Shown here: positions 53,088 to 61,255 of the stretch, piece after piece | How positions within the stretch are numbered: position 1 is the stretch's first letter | Layout of the letters: each line of letters opens with the position of its first letter | Assembly (NCBI GenBank): GCA_949502235.1 | Contig: CATBDC010000005.1 | Span: 62,001-126,000 of the forward strand | Direction: 5' to 3' | Length of the DNA: 64,000 nucleotides | From: an uncultured Lachnospiraceae bacterium | GTDB taxonomy: Bacteria > Bacillota > Clostridia > Lachnospirales > Lachnospiraceae | The notes under the pieces: model-generated | Told to the model about the DNA's origin: nothing | Databases searched by the model: none | What the model saw: only the letters and a program-made list of their open reading frames with translations | Made by a program: the position numbers and the translations under genes

Positions 53088-54301
53088 TCTTCATTTCTCC
53101 TTTCAAATTTCTGTCTTTGAATCACTTCCTCTGGGGAAGTCGTCTGTTGTTTTATCAGTTTCTTATGACGCTCGGTAAGCTCCACATCATTTAAAATGTC
53201 TCTAAGAATATGTGTGCCGTTGGCACAGTCAATCTTTTGCAGCATTTTCCATGTAGGGGCAACCTGCCTGTCTATCCAGTTCAGCGTCCGTGTGAGCGTA
53301 TAAGGCTCCGGCTGCGTCGTCAGTCTCAAACGTCTGCGGTCAGAGCCGATAAAGTACGCCCATTTTTCGTTAGTTTTCCATTCGCTGCGCCGCTTGTCCA
53401 CCTCCTTGTCAGCGAAACGGATATATCGGTTGATAATCGAAAATGCGGTACGTTCTGCGTCGTAATAATTCAGCAGGTCACATACCGCATGGTAGGCTCT
53501 TTCGTTTCTGAGCCGGATTTCAAATCTGTTTTTGATTTTCGTATCCTCTATGGGAATCCCATTTTTTACATACTGTTCATAATTCTTTTCATAAATGCAG
53601 AAGTATAATTCCGATTTCAGAGAACCGATATATAGGGTATTTCCCATACTATGTCCGTCCTGTTCATGGCTTCGTACCAACTCGCCGCTGTGGTAGCTTT
53701 TGAAACTACGGAATACAGAAATACATTCTTCATGGTTACATTTTTCAGTCAGCTCTGGAATATCCAGCATACCGACCATATCGTTAATGGCAAGGTCAAG
53801 CCGCTTCATTACGCCGCCGTCGCCTAAAGCGTCCATGAAAAAATCATACCAGCTCCTATGCTGCGCCAGCAGATAGCTCTCCATCTGACGGCAGCCTTTC
53901 CCTTTTAGTTCCAGCAACGTACCCTTTTCTTCGTCAGCAGAAGTAAGTACGAACACATCACCTAAGACATAATGCTCCGAGTAGGAATAAAAACCGAAAT
54001 CTTCATGTATCATCATATCCGTTTTCAGTTGCAAAATGTCCTCTATCACATGTTTCACATCAGTTGTCGGAAAACGTATACGTACATAATCAAACAGCAT
54101 GGTAAGCGGTGATTCTGGATTGTATTTTTCCAGTGCCGTAAGTAGCTGTTTCTGGATTTCCTCTGTCAGTGCCACCTTACCGGATTCCAGACGGTTTAAA
54201 TGTTCTCTGCTGATTCCTGCTTCAACCGCCAGCTTATTTTGAGAAATGCCATAGGCAGTACGTTTTTCCTTAAAATCCTTTATCCAGTCTGTTTCATTCA
54301 G
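53084..54301 (-). CDS. Relaxase / replication initiation protein (Orf20, MobT type)
   Basis: 405 residues from a CTG codon at 54301. That start has AAGGAGG eight bases upstream, and the frame carries an N-terminal helix-turn-helix (GISQNKLAVEAGISREHLNRLESGK) that the shorter GTG start at 54175 would cut away; no ATG, GTG or TTG lies before the helix-turn-helix in this frame. The main part is a Rep_trans-type relaxase (RLDLAINDMVGML, GNTLYIGS, a Tyr in YICIYEK-like context, FEIRLRNERAY). It nicks oriT, just upstream, for transfer and rolling-circle replication. Confidence 0.88.
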   Translation of the reverse strand: MNETDWIKDFKEKRTAYGISQNKLAVEAGISREHLNRLESGKVALTEEIQKQLLTALEKYNPESPLTMLFDYVRIRFPTTDVKHVIEDILQLKTDMMIHEDFGFYSYSEHYVLGDVFVLTSADEEKGTLLELKGKGCRQMESYLLAQHRSWYDFFMDALGDGGVMKRLDLAINDMVGMLDIPELTEKCNHEECISVFRSFKSYHSGELVRSHEQDGHSMGNTLYIGSLKSELYFCIYEKNYEQYVKNGIPIEDTKIKNRFEIRLRNERAYHAVCDLLNYYDAERTAFSIINRYIRFADKEVDKRRSEWKTNEKWAYFIGSDRRRLRLTTQPEPYTLTRTLNWIDRQVAPTWKMLQKIDCANGTHILRDILNDVELTERHKKLIKQQTTSPEEVIQRQKFERRNEE

Positions 54302-54427
54302 TCAAACCCCTCCTTGTAAAAAGGTGTGACAGGATTAAAGCCTTTTATCACACCTCTAAAATCTGTCGGAAATGTCTGTACCATAAGGATATTTCAGATT
54401 TCCGAATCTGTTTTCAGTTGTATTTGT

Positions 54428-54451
54428 GCCCCCCTGTTAGATACCGGGGGC
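54428..54451 (-). other. Origin of transfer (oriT) inverted repeat
   Basis: On the minus strand GCCCCC and GGGGGC flank GGTATCTAACAG. The segment CTAACAGGGGGG is the same as in the ICEBs1 oriT repeat as I recall it. It lies between the coupling-protein and relaxase genes, where oriT sits in Tn916. A second inverted repeat AGGTGTGA/TCACACCT lies at 54322-54355. Confidence 0.8.
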
Positions 54452-54485
54452 ATATGGCATGTACGGCATACCGCACCTGCACAGG

Positions 54486-55877
54486 CTAGTCCGTACCTGC
54501 GGCTTTCGCTCCGCACGCCGCCTGTCCGTTCTGCCTGTTCTGTGTGAGTTCCCCTATTTCCTTTAGGAAGTCATACCCTTTGGGTACAAGGGGAGTGTAA
54601 AACTCGGATATAATACTTGTACCTGTATCCACATAGCCACGCCCCTTTATCTGTTTTAAAAAGAAATCCTTATTTACTTCTCCGAACATCATAGAATAAC
54701 CCAGCTCTGACATACGCCCAAGAGCCACACGAAAATTAAACTGGTCTCGGATTCCGTCGCCCAGATATTTTGCGTCTGGTCTCTGACAGGCGAGAATGAG
54801 AAAATATCCTGCCTGTCGCCCAAGCATGACTATCTGTTTCAGCTTGTTAAGGACAGCGGCATTTTCCTTTGTCGTTAGCATTTCCATAAACGCCACATAT
54901 TCATCAAAGATTAAGAAGTGCGGCGGCAATCCTAAGTAAGCATAGTTTTCACCCGTCTTATAATTCTCCATGAGCTTCATTGTTTCCGAGCGTTCCATCA
55001 TGCCGTTATAGAAATGGCCAATACAGGCGGTAATATCTTCCTTTTTGTAGTAGACTTCGGGCATGACAGCGGCGAGGTCGGCAAGGTCAGCGTTCTTCGG
55101 GTCTAACACATACATTACCGAATCACAGCGTAACAGAGCTTCGATAATGGTAAGGATAAAATAGGTTTTTCCTCCACCTGTACCGCCAGCAATCAGCATG
55201 TGAGGGAGCTTGTCATACTCCCACCAGACATTTTTCATCAGTCGGAGCTTGCCCTTTTCTGCCCGTACCTCATTGATAGTAATGCGGTTTGCAATCGTAT
55301 CATAGAGTAGAACATACTCTACATAGGAATCATGCAGCTCTTTGGATACCAATTCACAGTATAAGCCTGTTTCCAGCTTTTTTTCCAAGTGTAGGAGCTG
55401 GTCTTGATACTTTCCCAGCGGGATTTCTGTCTGGATATGGAGCAAGCCATTCTCCATGCGATAATACATCTTTGGGAAATAGGTAATCCGTTCCTTTTTC
55501 CCATCTGACGGCAGGTCTTTGAAGATACCGCCGTCCTGTGAGGTTTCTGCTTCATACCAGCCATTTTCCAGAATCATTCTTGCCAGCTTTTGGCGGTGAA
55601 AGAGCTGCTTTACCTTGTCATATCGAAATCGGTAATAGAGCAGAGCAACGGTTAAACAGGCAAATGCTGATATAATGAGTGTAACTATCCTGTATGGCGT
55701 AAGGTGGAACTGTAGATTTCCGTTGCTAAAAAGCGTGACCGAGTTCCAGTCGGTTGTTATGATTGCCGTTAGGTTCAAAAGTATCATTGCCATAAAGAAC
55801 AGCAGGAACAATGAGCCGGCAGAAAAATGAAAAACCAGCGACTTATCGCTGGCTTTGATACGACTTCTTTTCTTCAT
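54486..55877 (-). CDS. FtsK/SpoIIIE-like coupling protein (Orf21, TcpA)
   Basis: 463 residues. Two membrane helices near residues 20-40 and 60-80 are followed by an FtsK-type motor: Walker A AGGTGGGKTYF near residue 230, Walker B HFLIFDEYVAF near 320. It is the coupling ATPase that carries relaxase-bound DNA to the channel. The gene order orf22-orf21-oriT-orf20 is that of Tn916, except for an extra gene between orf22 and orf21. Confidence 0.93.
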   Translation of the reverse strand: MKKRSRIKASDKSLVFHFSAGSLFLLFFMAMILLNLTAIITTDWNSVTLFSNGNLQFHLTPYRIVTLIISAFACLTVALLYYRFRYDKVKQLFHRQKLARMILENGWYEAETSQDGGIFKDLPSDGKKERITYFPKMYYRMENGLLHIQTEIPLGKYQDQLLHLEKKLETGLYCELVSKELHDSYVEYVLLYDTIANRITINEVRAEKGKLRLMKNVWWEYDKLPHMLIAGGTGGGKTYFILTIIEALLRCDSVMYVLDPKNADLADLAAVMPEVYYKKEDITACIGHFYNGMMERSETMKLMENYKTGENYAYLGLPPHFLIFDEYVAFMEMLTTKENAAVLNKLKQIVMLGRQAGYFLILACQRPDAKYLGDGIRDQFNFRVALGRMSELGYSMMFGEVNKDFFLKQIKGRGYVDTGTSIISEFYTPLVPKGYDFLKEIGELTQNRQNGQAACGAKAAGTD

Positions 55878-55957
55878 AAATATTTAAAAATCCACTCCCT
55901 TTTATATTAAAGAAACAGTAAGCATGTAGTAACTATTTACATGAACATAAAATACTG

Positions 55958-56665
55958 TCACTTTCTGTAAAATTTGATAGTATTTAGTTTCTCAACAGGT
56001 TCAATCCTCGTAATATCATCAAATCCCTTTAGAATTGTAATAGTAGTAAAATCTTTATCATCATCTGTAAAAATGTTCGCTAAAAGAAAACGAAATTCTT
56101 TCTGCCTAGAGAACCAGTTGTCCTTAATAAAAAAATGAGATAGATTATTTGTATAATATTTTATCCAATAATTATCTTTTCTATCATAATCAACATAGAT
56201 TACTTCTTTGAATCTAAACGCAATATTCTGTAATTGACAATAAAAATTTATGCGTCCAAGAAATTCTTCTGGATAAGCTATAATCAGAAAATGCTCTCCA
56301 AAATCCTGCTTTAATGTTGTTTCGTCAAACAAATCATCTTTTAACACATAACACTTTTTACTATAGTCATAAAGAAAATCATTTTCTTTTAAACAAGTAC
56401 AACAAAAAATTGGTGTTTTTGAATCTTCATAAGACGAAAAAGACATATAATCAGGATTGGGAACCCTTTTTCCGTTTATCCAAACAGGGACATTTCTTTG
56501 AACCTTACTTGAATCATACCTGTCGCCCTTACCTCGCATTCTTGTTTTGTATTCTAAGTCTTTAAAATATTGTGATTCTTTCATATAAATAAGTCCATGT
56601 TGCAATTCTTCCAAATGTTCTTTCTTTCCAAATTTGATAAAAGCAATATAATCAATATTAGACAA
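55958..56665 (-). CDS. Orphan AT-rich cargo protein of unknown function
   Basis: 235 residues from TTG with AAAGGAG eight bases upstream. It lies between orf22 and orf21, which are normally adjacent. Its AT-rich composition and Lys/Tyr/Phe-rich protein set it apart from the backbone. Visible segments are FIKFGKKEHLEELQHGLIYM, with GKGDRYDSSKV later, IFCCTCL, and a C-terminal RIEPVEKLNTIKFY. The pattern G-L-I-Y-M...Y-F-x-x-L-E recalls small proteins found in phage-defence and toxin settings, but I do not recognise a family. Confidence 0.6.
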   Translation of the reverse strand: MSNIDYIAFIKFGKKEHLEELQHGLIYMKESQYFKDLEYKTRMRGKGDRYDSSKVQRNVPVWINGKRVPNPDYMSFSSYEDSKTPIFCCTCLKENDFLYDYSKKCYVLKDDLFDETTLKQDFGEHFLIIAYPEEFLGRINFYCQLQNIAFRFKEVIYVDYDRKDNYWIKYYTNNLSHFFIKDNWFSRQKEFRFLLANIFTDDDKDFTTITILKGFDDITRIEPVEKLNTIKFYRK

Positions 56666-56757
56666 AAAATCACTCCTTTAGCAAAAAATATAAATGTAAT
56701 TGGGAATTAACTTATACGTTTATAGTATAGTCCATTTTACTACTATAGGCAACTATA

Positions 56758-57135
56758 CTATTTTTGCTGTTCACGCTTTTTCTGTCCGATATCTAATGAA
56801 TCAGAAACTCGCTTTTTCAAAACAATATCCTCTGCCTTGATATACCAGTCCACGTCTGCCCCCTGAAACGTAGCCGTCGCCACCGTATCCGCTACAGGAT
56901 TGATAATCTCCACCTCCGCATTATAATCAAATTCCTTTAACGGCACGGCAGCCGGAATACTCACCTGTATCATGCGCCCCTGTCCTCTGGATTTCAAATC
57001 GTAGGTACGCTCCTTGATTTCTTCAGAAACCGTTCCGTCTTCATTCTGCTTATGCACTTCACGCCGCAATGCGGAGAACTTAAGCAACCCGAATGTCTTT
57101 TCCTTATCTATAATGATTCCATTTGCTAATCTCAT
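56758..57135 (-). CDS. Orf22-like conjugative element protein (YdcP family, DUF961)
   Basis: 125 residues, GGAGG before the start. It belongs with the Tn916 Orf22/Orf23 pair (DUF961): MRLANGIIIDKEKTFGLLKF, IQVSIPAAVPLKEFDYNAEVEIINP, WYIKAEDIVLK. These small soluble proteins open the transfer operon of Tn916-type elements; their role is not clear. It follows its paralogue after 16 bases. Confidence 0.9.
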   Translation of the reverse strand: MRLANGIIIDKEKTFGLLKFSALRREVHKQNEDGTVSEEIKERTYDLKSRGQGRMIQVSIPAAVPLKEFDYNAEVEIINPVADTVATATFQGADVDWYIKAEDIVLKKRVSDSLDIGQKKREQQK

Positions 57136-57151
57136 AATCTCTGATACCTCC

Positions 57152-57466
57152 TTACGCTTTCACCATATCGTCAGCAGACAAAATATAGTTTGTGAACCCA
57201 CGGTTGCCGATTTTATAACCCTCTGCGGTAATCTTCGGATTAATAAGCCGTATTTTTTCTTCAACCTCGAAATTCTTCTCTCCAGCAGTAGCAGGCAGCA
57301 CCACAATAATGTCGTCGGCTCTCTGTACGTCTGAATACAAGTTATAGCTACGGGAAATTACAGCCATACGCCCGTTGATTCTCCGCTGTTCTACCTTATT
57401 CTCACCTGCAAATTCCAGATTCCCGAAAGTCTTTTCCATGTTCGGGATAACATGCTTTAATTCCAT
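57152..57466 (-). CDS. Orf23-like conjugative element protein (YdcP family, DUF961)
   Basis: 104 residues. The same family as its downstream neighbour: KTFGNLEFAGE, YNLYSDVQRADDIIVVLPA, EEKIRLINPKI, YILSADDMV. It is the first gene of the transfer operon and should have a promoter in 57467-57662. A hairpin GGGGAG/CTCCCC at about 57512-57528 lies in that gap. Confidence 0.9.
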   Translation of the reverse strand: MELKHVIPNMEKTFGNLEFAGENKVEQRRINGRMAVISRSYNLYSDVQRADDIIVVLPATAGEKNFEVEEKIRLINPKITAEGYKIGNRGFTNYILSADDMVKA

Positions 57467-57662
57467 ATATGTTTACCTCTTTCTTTCTGATTTTTCTATA
57501 CCTCCATATGGGGAGCTACACTCCCCAAACCCCTTGTGTACTGTTTTTTCCAGCCAATCAAAAAGACGATTGACCGAAAAGAAACAGTTTGTATGTCTCA
57601 TATAACTGTATATTTTCAAGGCGGCGAACGGGAACAAAATCTCATATGCTGATTCCCCCGTA

Positions 57663-60600
57663 TTAATTATGGTTTGCTTTCATACTGCGGTATTTCCTGT
57701 ATGCTGTAAATACCAGTCCGGCAGCGGATAAAATAAGCAGGAGAAACAGGAGCGCAAGATTTGTCGTGTCGCCTGTTTTCGGTGGATTGCCTTTGCCTGT
57801 CGGCGTGCCGGATTCTGGTGTGGTCGGCTTGTCGGGATTTCCTGTGATTGTCACCGTCTGCCCCTTATCCTCAATGTCCTCTAAGGAAACTGTATCAACA
57901 ATCGTTACTTCCTTGCCAGCGTCGATTGTCTTTTCTCCTGTAGCTTTATCGGCAGCGTTGGTGTGCATAGTGATAATGCGCTCTGTAATCGTCACGGTCT
58001 GCCTGTCATTTTCAATATCTTTATGCTCCGCTACCTTAACCGGCTCGTCGGGATTCGTCACGTCGTATAGTTCCTCAAAAGTCACCAGCTCTTTTCCGGC
58101 AAGCGCACTGGCATTAAAGGTAAAGAAAAGCTGCATTTCCATTTCAGAATCCTTTGCGGTAAATGTAAGGTCATTCACCACAGGCTTTCCATCAATCAGA
58201 AGTTCCGTATTTTCCGATTTCACCATTTCCCAGCCTTTGAGCTGATACTTTGTATTTTTCTCCAATCCGGCTAACGCTACTGTATCAACAATCGTTATAT
58301 CTTTGCTGGCAAGAATCATCTTGTCGTCTGTCGCTTTATCGCAAGCCTTTGTATGAATGTCTATCACACGTTCCTCAATCTTTACCGTCTGCCCGTCGTC
58401 CTCAATATCTTTATGCTCCGCTACTTTAACCGGCTCATCAGGATTCGTTACGTCGTATAGTTCCTCAAAAGTCACCAGCTCTTTTCCGGCGAGCGCACTG
58501 GCATTGAATGTAAAAGCAATCTGGACTTCCATCTTAGAATCCTTTGCGGTGAATGTAAGGTCATTTTCTACAGGTTTTCCGTCAATCAGAGGTTCCGCAT
58601 TTTCAGACTTCACCATTTCCCAGCCTTTGAGCTGGTATTTTGTGCCATTCTTTAACCCGTCCAAAGAAACCGTATCAACAATCGTCACATTCTTACCTGC
58701 AATGATGGATTTCTCCCCAGTAGCCTTGTCCGCAGCGGTTGTGTGAATCGAAAGCTCCAGCTCGTATTCATCGGTCAGCGTTCCCAAGTCAATTACAACC
58801 TTATTTCTGGATACGACCACATCAAAGGCTGGAATCAACGTCAATCCTTTGTTGGAATCACAGCGGAGTTCCTCTATCTCGTATGTATCATAGGGCAGCG
58901 CACCTTTGCTGTCGTCCGGCTCTGACGTTCCGAACCAGATACCGTCCTCGCTGGATTTTCCGGCATTGGTATTTTTCTTATGGGAAGTCCAGTCAGCGGC
59001 AGTAGAAAACTGACCGTTTTTATCGGTTACAATCCTATGACTTTCCCCTGTAGTTTTGCTTGTGATTTTAAACGGCACGTCGGAAAGCCGCTTATGTGTG
59101 CCAGAACCGATTTTCACGCCCTCAATATCCCCTCGCTTTATCTGGTTGTAAATAGATTGTTTCGCTGATGTCAAATCTACCATTTCTCCGTTATTTACAA
59201 TGTCAAACTCACGGGAAATTGCACCGTCTATCAGATACCCCTCCGGCGGCGCTGTTTCCTCAAGCCTGTAATGACCGTAGGGGAGTGCGTCGGCGACAGT
59301 TGTAGCGATACCGTCAATCCCTGTATGGATAGTCTTTACCACTTCATTCTTCTGATATAATTTCCCGTCAACCAGCATGGGATTGACATTCAGTGAAGTG
59401 ATGGCAAAGGCTGTATCTCTGAAAGTTGCGCCGCCCTGTGGTTTCGTTTCTTTTGTTTCAAGGTCTCGTTTCTGGATTTTCACGCCGCCACGAATAACCT
59501 TGTCCGATACCAAGTAACGGTTGCCGCCGCTTAGTGTCGCAAGCTCCCCATTCTCCCTTATCTGCGCCGCATATACGCCTGTTACCCGTTCAGAAGTTCC
59601 ATTTACCTGCAAATATGCACCGTCCAGCAGATAACCTTTCGGAGCAACTTTTTCTTCTACCGTGATTGTGCCAAGCGGCAGACAGATAGAGCCATTCTGC
59701 GTATAAAAACTGTCGCCAGAAACTTTGTAGGAATCCGCTAACCGTGTGATATAGTGGGTTGTGCCGTCGCTGCCTTTCTCCGCTTTTGTCCGTGTCGTCC
59801 ATGTGCGTGTCGGTGCTGATGGGAGATTGTCTCTGGTGTAATATCCGTCGTAATATTTCCAGACAAACTCTGCGCCCTCTAAGGCAGCGTTTCCTTGTGG
59901 CGTGCCTTTTGAAGTATCCATATCCAGCTTGAAAAGCTCAATCTGTGTGTTTGTAGCTTTTGGTGTATCACTGACCTTTAAAGTGGTAGTCTCACTTACT
60001 TTAACTGTAAGGGTATGGACGGTCTTATCAAGCTGAAATCCCTTTGGAGCTTTTGTCTCTTTCACATAATATGTTCCGGCTCGTAGCTCCACCGTATTTG
60101 TATTGCCGTTTCCGTCTGTAGTGAGAGTAGCAGCAGACTTCGTACAGCCTTTATCAGAATATACCCCATAGGTCGCACCAGAGAGGGAGTAACAGTCATT
60201 TCCTCTGGTGATACCTGTATTCGTGGAGCTTTTCTGTAAATTCCCGTTTCCTACCGCTAAATTCGCCCAGAACTGCCCTAAGTCCTGCCCCTCTCCAGTG
60301 TAGATATAGCCGCCGCAATCATAACGGTTTTTGTTTTCTTTGGCAAAAGCCTTTGCATTGGCATAGAGTTCATTCTGCTCACTTTTGGGGATTTCATCAT
60401 AGGCAACATGCGTATTTTTATATCCCCAGCCTAAATGAACGCTTAACCTGCGCCATACGGTACACTGTTGGAGCAGGTAAGCCTGTTCAGCGGAATAATT
60501 TTTCGTATGTTTCTTGACATATTCCAGATTGAGAGCCACGTCATTAATCTGCGTTTCGCTCAACCGTTCCGTAGCGTTCTTCCGTATTTTATTTCCAGAT

Positions 60601-60836
60601 TGGAACGCTGCGCCTAGTTGGATACAATAAGCCGTCTTTCCGTCAGCTTTCAACCACCCCTCTTCAAAAGTGGATTCTTTTGAGCCGCCGTCTGTCACTT
60701 TGACAACCGTACCTGCGTGACCGTCTGAATGAGTGTAGACGGAATCAGCGGCGTGTATCTGCGTGACAGGCAAGGTTGTAAATACGGTCACTATAGCAAG
60801 AATCGCTGTCAGTAACCGTTTCAAGATTTTTTCCAT
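57663..60836 (-). CDS. Surface adhesin with thioester (TQXA), SpaA-like and VaFE-repeat domains
   Basis: 1057 residues from ATG at 60836 (GGAG 12 bases upstream). A signal peptide (LLTAILAIVTVFTTLPVTQIHA) is followed by a TQXA thioester domain with C71 in AYCIQLG and the Gln in AYLLQQC. Several CnaB/SpaA-type domains with Lys/Glu isopeptide patterns come next (VTKAPKGFQLD-like KETKAPKGF, EEKVAPKGYLLDG, LEETAPPEGYLIDG). Two nearly identical VaFE repeats follow, sharing KYQLKGWEMVKSEN and LVTFEELYDVTNPDEPV; a third is collapsed. The C-terminus has a sortase-type NPPKTGD, a membrane helix and a basic tail. It is probably displayed on the donor wall and may promote mating contact or host adhesion. 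Confidence 0.9.
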   Translation of the reverse strand: MEKILKRLLTAILAIVTVFTTLPVTQIHAADSVYTHSDGHAGTVVKVTDGGSKESTFEEGWLKADGKTAYCIQLGAAFQSGNKIRKNATERLSETQINDVALNLEYVKKHTKNYSAEQAYLLQQCTVWRRLSVHLGWGYKNTHVAYDEIPKSEQNELYANAKAFAKENKNRYDCGGYIYTGEGQDLGQFWANLAVGNGNLQKSSTNTGITRGNDCYSLSGATYGVYSDKGCTKSAATLTTDGNGNTNTVELRAGTYYVKETKAPKGFQLDKTVHTLTVKVSETTTLKVSDTPKATNTQIELFKLDMDTSKGTPQGNAALEGAEFVWKYYDGYYTRDNLPSAPTRTWTTRTKAEKGSDGTTHYITRLADSYKVSGDSFYTQNGSICLPLGTITVEEKVAPKGYLLDGAYLQVNGTSERVTGVYAAQIRENGELATLSGGNRYLVSDKVIRGGVKIQKRDLETKETKPQGGATFRDTAFAITSLNVNPMLVDGKLYQKNEVVKTIHTGIDGIATTVADALPYGHYRLEETAPPEGYLIDGAISREFDIVNNGEMVDLTSAKQSIYNQIKRGDIEGVKIGSGTHKRLSDVPFKITSKTTGESHRIVTDKNGQFSTAADWTSHKKNTNAGKSSEDGIWFGTSEPDDSKGALPYDTYEIEELRCDSNKGLTLIPAFDVVVSRNKVVIDLGTLTDEYELELSIHTTAADKATGEKSIIAGKNVTIVDTVSLDGLKNGTKYQLKGWEMVKSENAEPLIDGKPVENDLTFTAKDSKMEVQIAFTFNASALAGKELVTFEELYDVTNPDEPVKVAEHKDIEDDGQTVKIEERVIDIHTKACDKATDDKMILASKDITIVDTVALAGLEKNTKYQLKGWEMVKSENTELLIDGKPVVNDLTFTAKDSEMEMQLFFTFNASALAGKELVTFEELYDVTNPDEPVKVAEHKDIENDRQTVTITERIITMHTNAADKATGEKTIDAGKEVTIVDTVSLEDIEDKGQTVTITGNPDKPTTPESGTPTGKGNPPKTGDTTNLALLFLLLILSAAGLVFTAYRKYRSMKANHN

Positions 60837-60867
60837 AATGTTATGATTCTCCTTTCGTTTTAGGTAA

Positions 60868-60929
60868 AAAAATAGACGCTCATTTCTGAACGTCTGAAAA
60901 TAGAAAAGGAACGCTGACTCTGCGTTCCA
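60868..60929 (-). terminator. Two tandem terminator-like hairpins in front of the adhesin
   Basis: On the minus strand GGAACGC/GCGTTCC (60909-60929) is followed by TTTTCTATTTT, and then AGACGTTCA/TGAGCGTCT (about 60874-60895) is followed by ATTTTTTT. Both stand between the element's right end and the adhesin ribosome site, so they can block read-through or act as an attenuator. Confidence 0.75.
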
Positions 60930-61000
60930 ATCCATTCGTTATGATATTTTTTATTAAAGCACTATCTGAAAAGAATAGCAGATTTCTCCAAATACCATTC

Positions 61001-61022
61001 TCTGACACCAATTTTGACACCA
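61001..61022. repeat. Candidate integrase arm-binding repeats, right end
   Basis: TCTGACACCA (61001-61010) and TTTGACACCA (61013-61022) match the pair near the left end, in the same direction. No gene lies between the adhesin start (60836) and MerR (61256); this 420-base stretch holds the hairpins, these repeats, the att core and the merR promoter. Confidence 0.7.
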
Positions 61023-61145
61023 AATTTTTTAAAAAAGACAAATAATAATAAAACGAGATAAAATCGTAAAATCCGTATAACGCCTGTAAATAGGCGCTTA
61101 CGACACTTTATGAAATTAGATAAAATCCACGCCATAATAACAAGG

Positions 61146-61159
61146 GGTGAGTGCTAATT
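61146..61159. other. attR core of the conjugative element
   Basis: GGTGAGTGCTAATT, identical to 35660-35673. Host sequence resumes to the right and leads into the merR promoter after 34 bases. Confidence 0.85.
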
Positions 61160-61193
61160 AATTTGTGAAAAAATTGTGAAGTAAAAAATCCTA

Positions 61194-61224
61194 TTGACTT
61201 GGAGTAAACTCTAGATGATATACT
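61194..61224 (+). promoter_or_regulatory. MerR-type promoter with 19-bp spacer
   Basis: TTGACT (61194-61199), a 19-base spacer holding the near-dyad TGGAGT-AA-ACTCTA, and TATACT (61219-61224). The over-long spacer with a central dyad is the hallmark of promoters activated by MerR proteins, so the gene is probably self-regulated along with the reductases. Confidence 0.8.
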
Positions 61225-61255
61225 TACTACATTACAGAAATAAGAGGTGAGGGAT

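Larger units (their letters stand above)
35660..61159 (-). mobile_element. Tn916-family integrative conjugative element, about 25.5 kb
   Basis: Bounded by the direct repeat GGTGAGTGCTAATT at 35660-35673 and 61146-61159. It contains the Tn916 backbone in the standard order on the minus strand: int, xis, orf8, orf7 and (plus strand) orf9, then orf13, 14, 15, 16, 17, ardA, TcpD-like, relaxase, oriT, coupling protein, orf22, orf23. All transfer genes look intact, so the element is probably able to move. Cargo sits at 39336-42105, 50789-52655, 55958-56665 and 57663-60836. Several cargo blocks are visibly more AT-rich than the backbone. Confidence 0.93.

Noticed and set aside
57663-60836. Repeats in the adhesin gene as a CRISPR or tandem DNA repeat
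   Set aside because: They are long in-frame protein-domain repeats (VaFE), not short spaced repeats.
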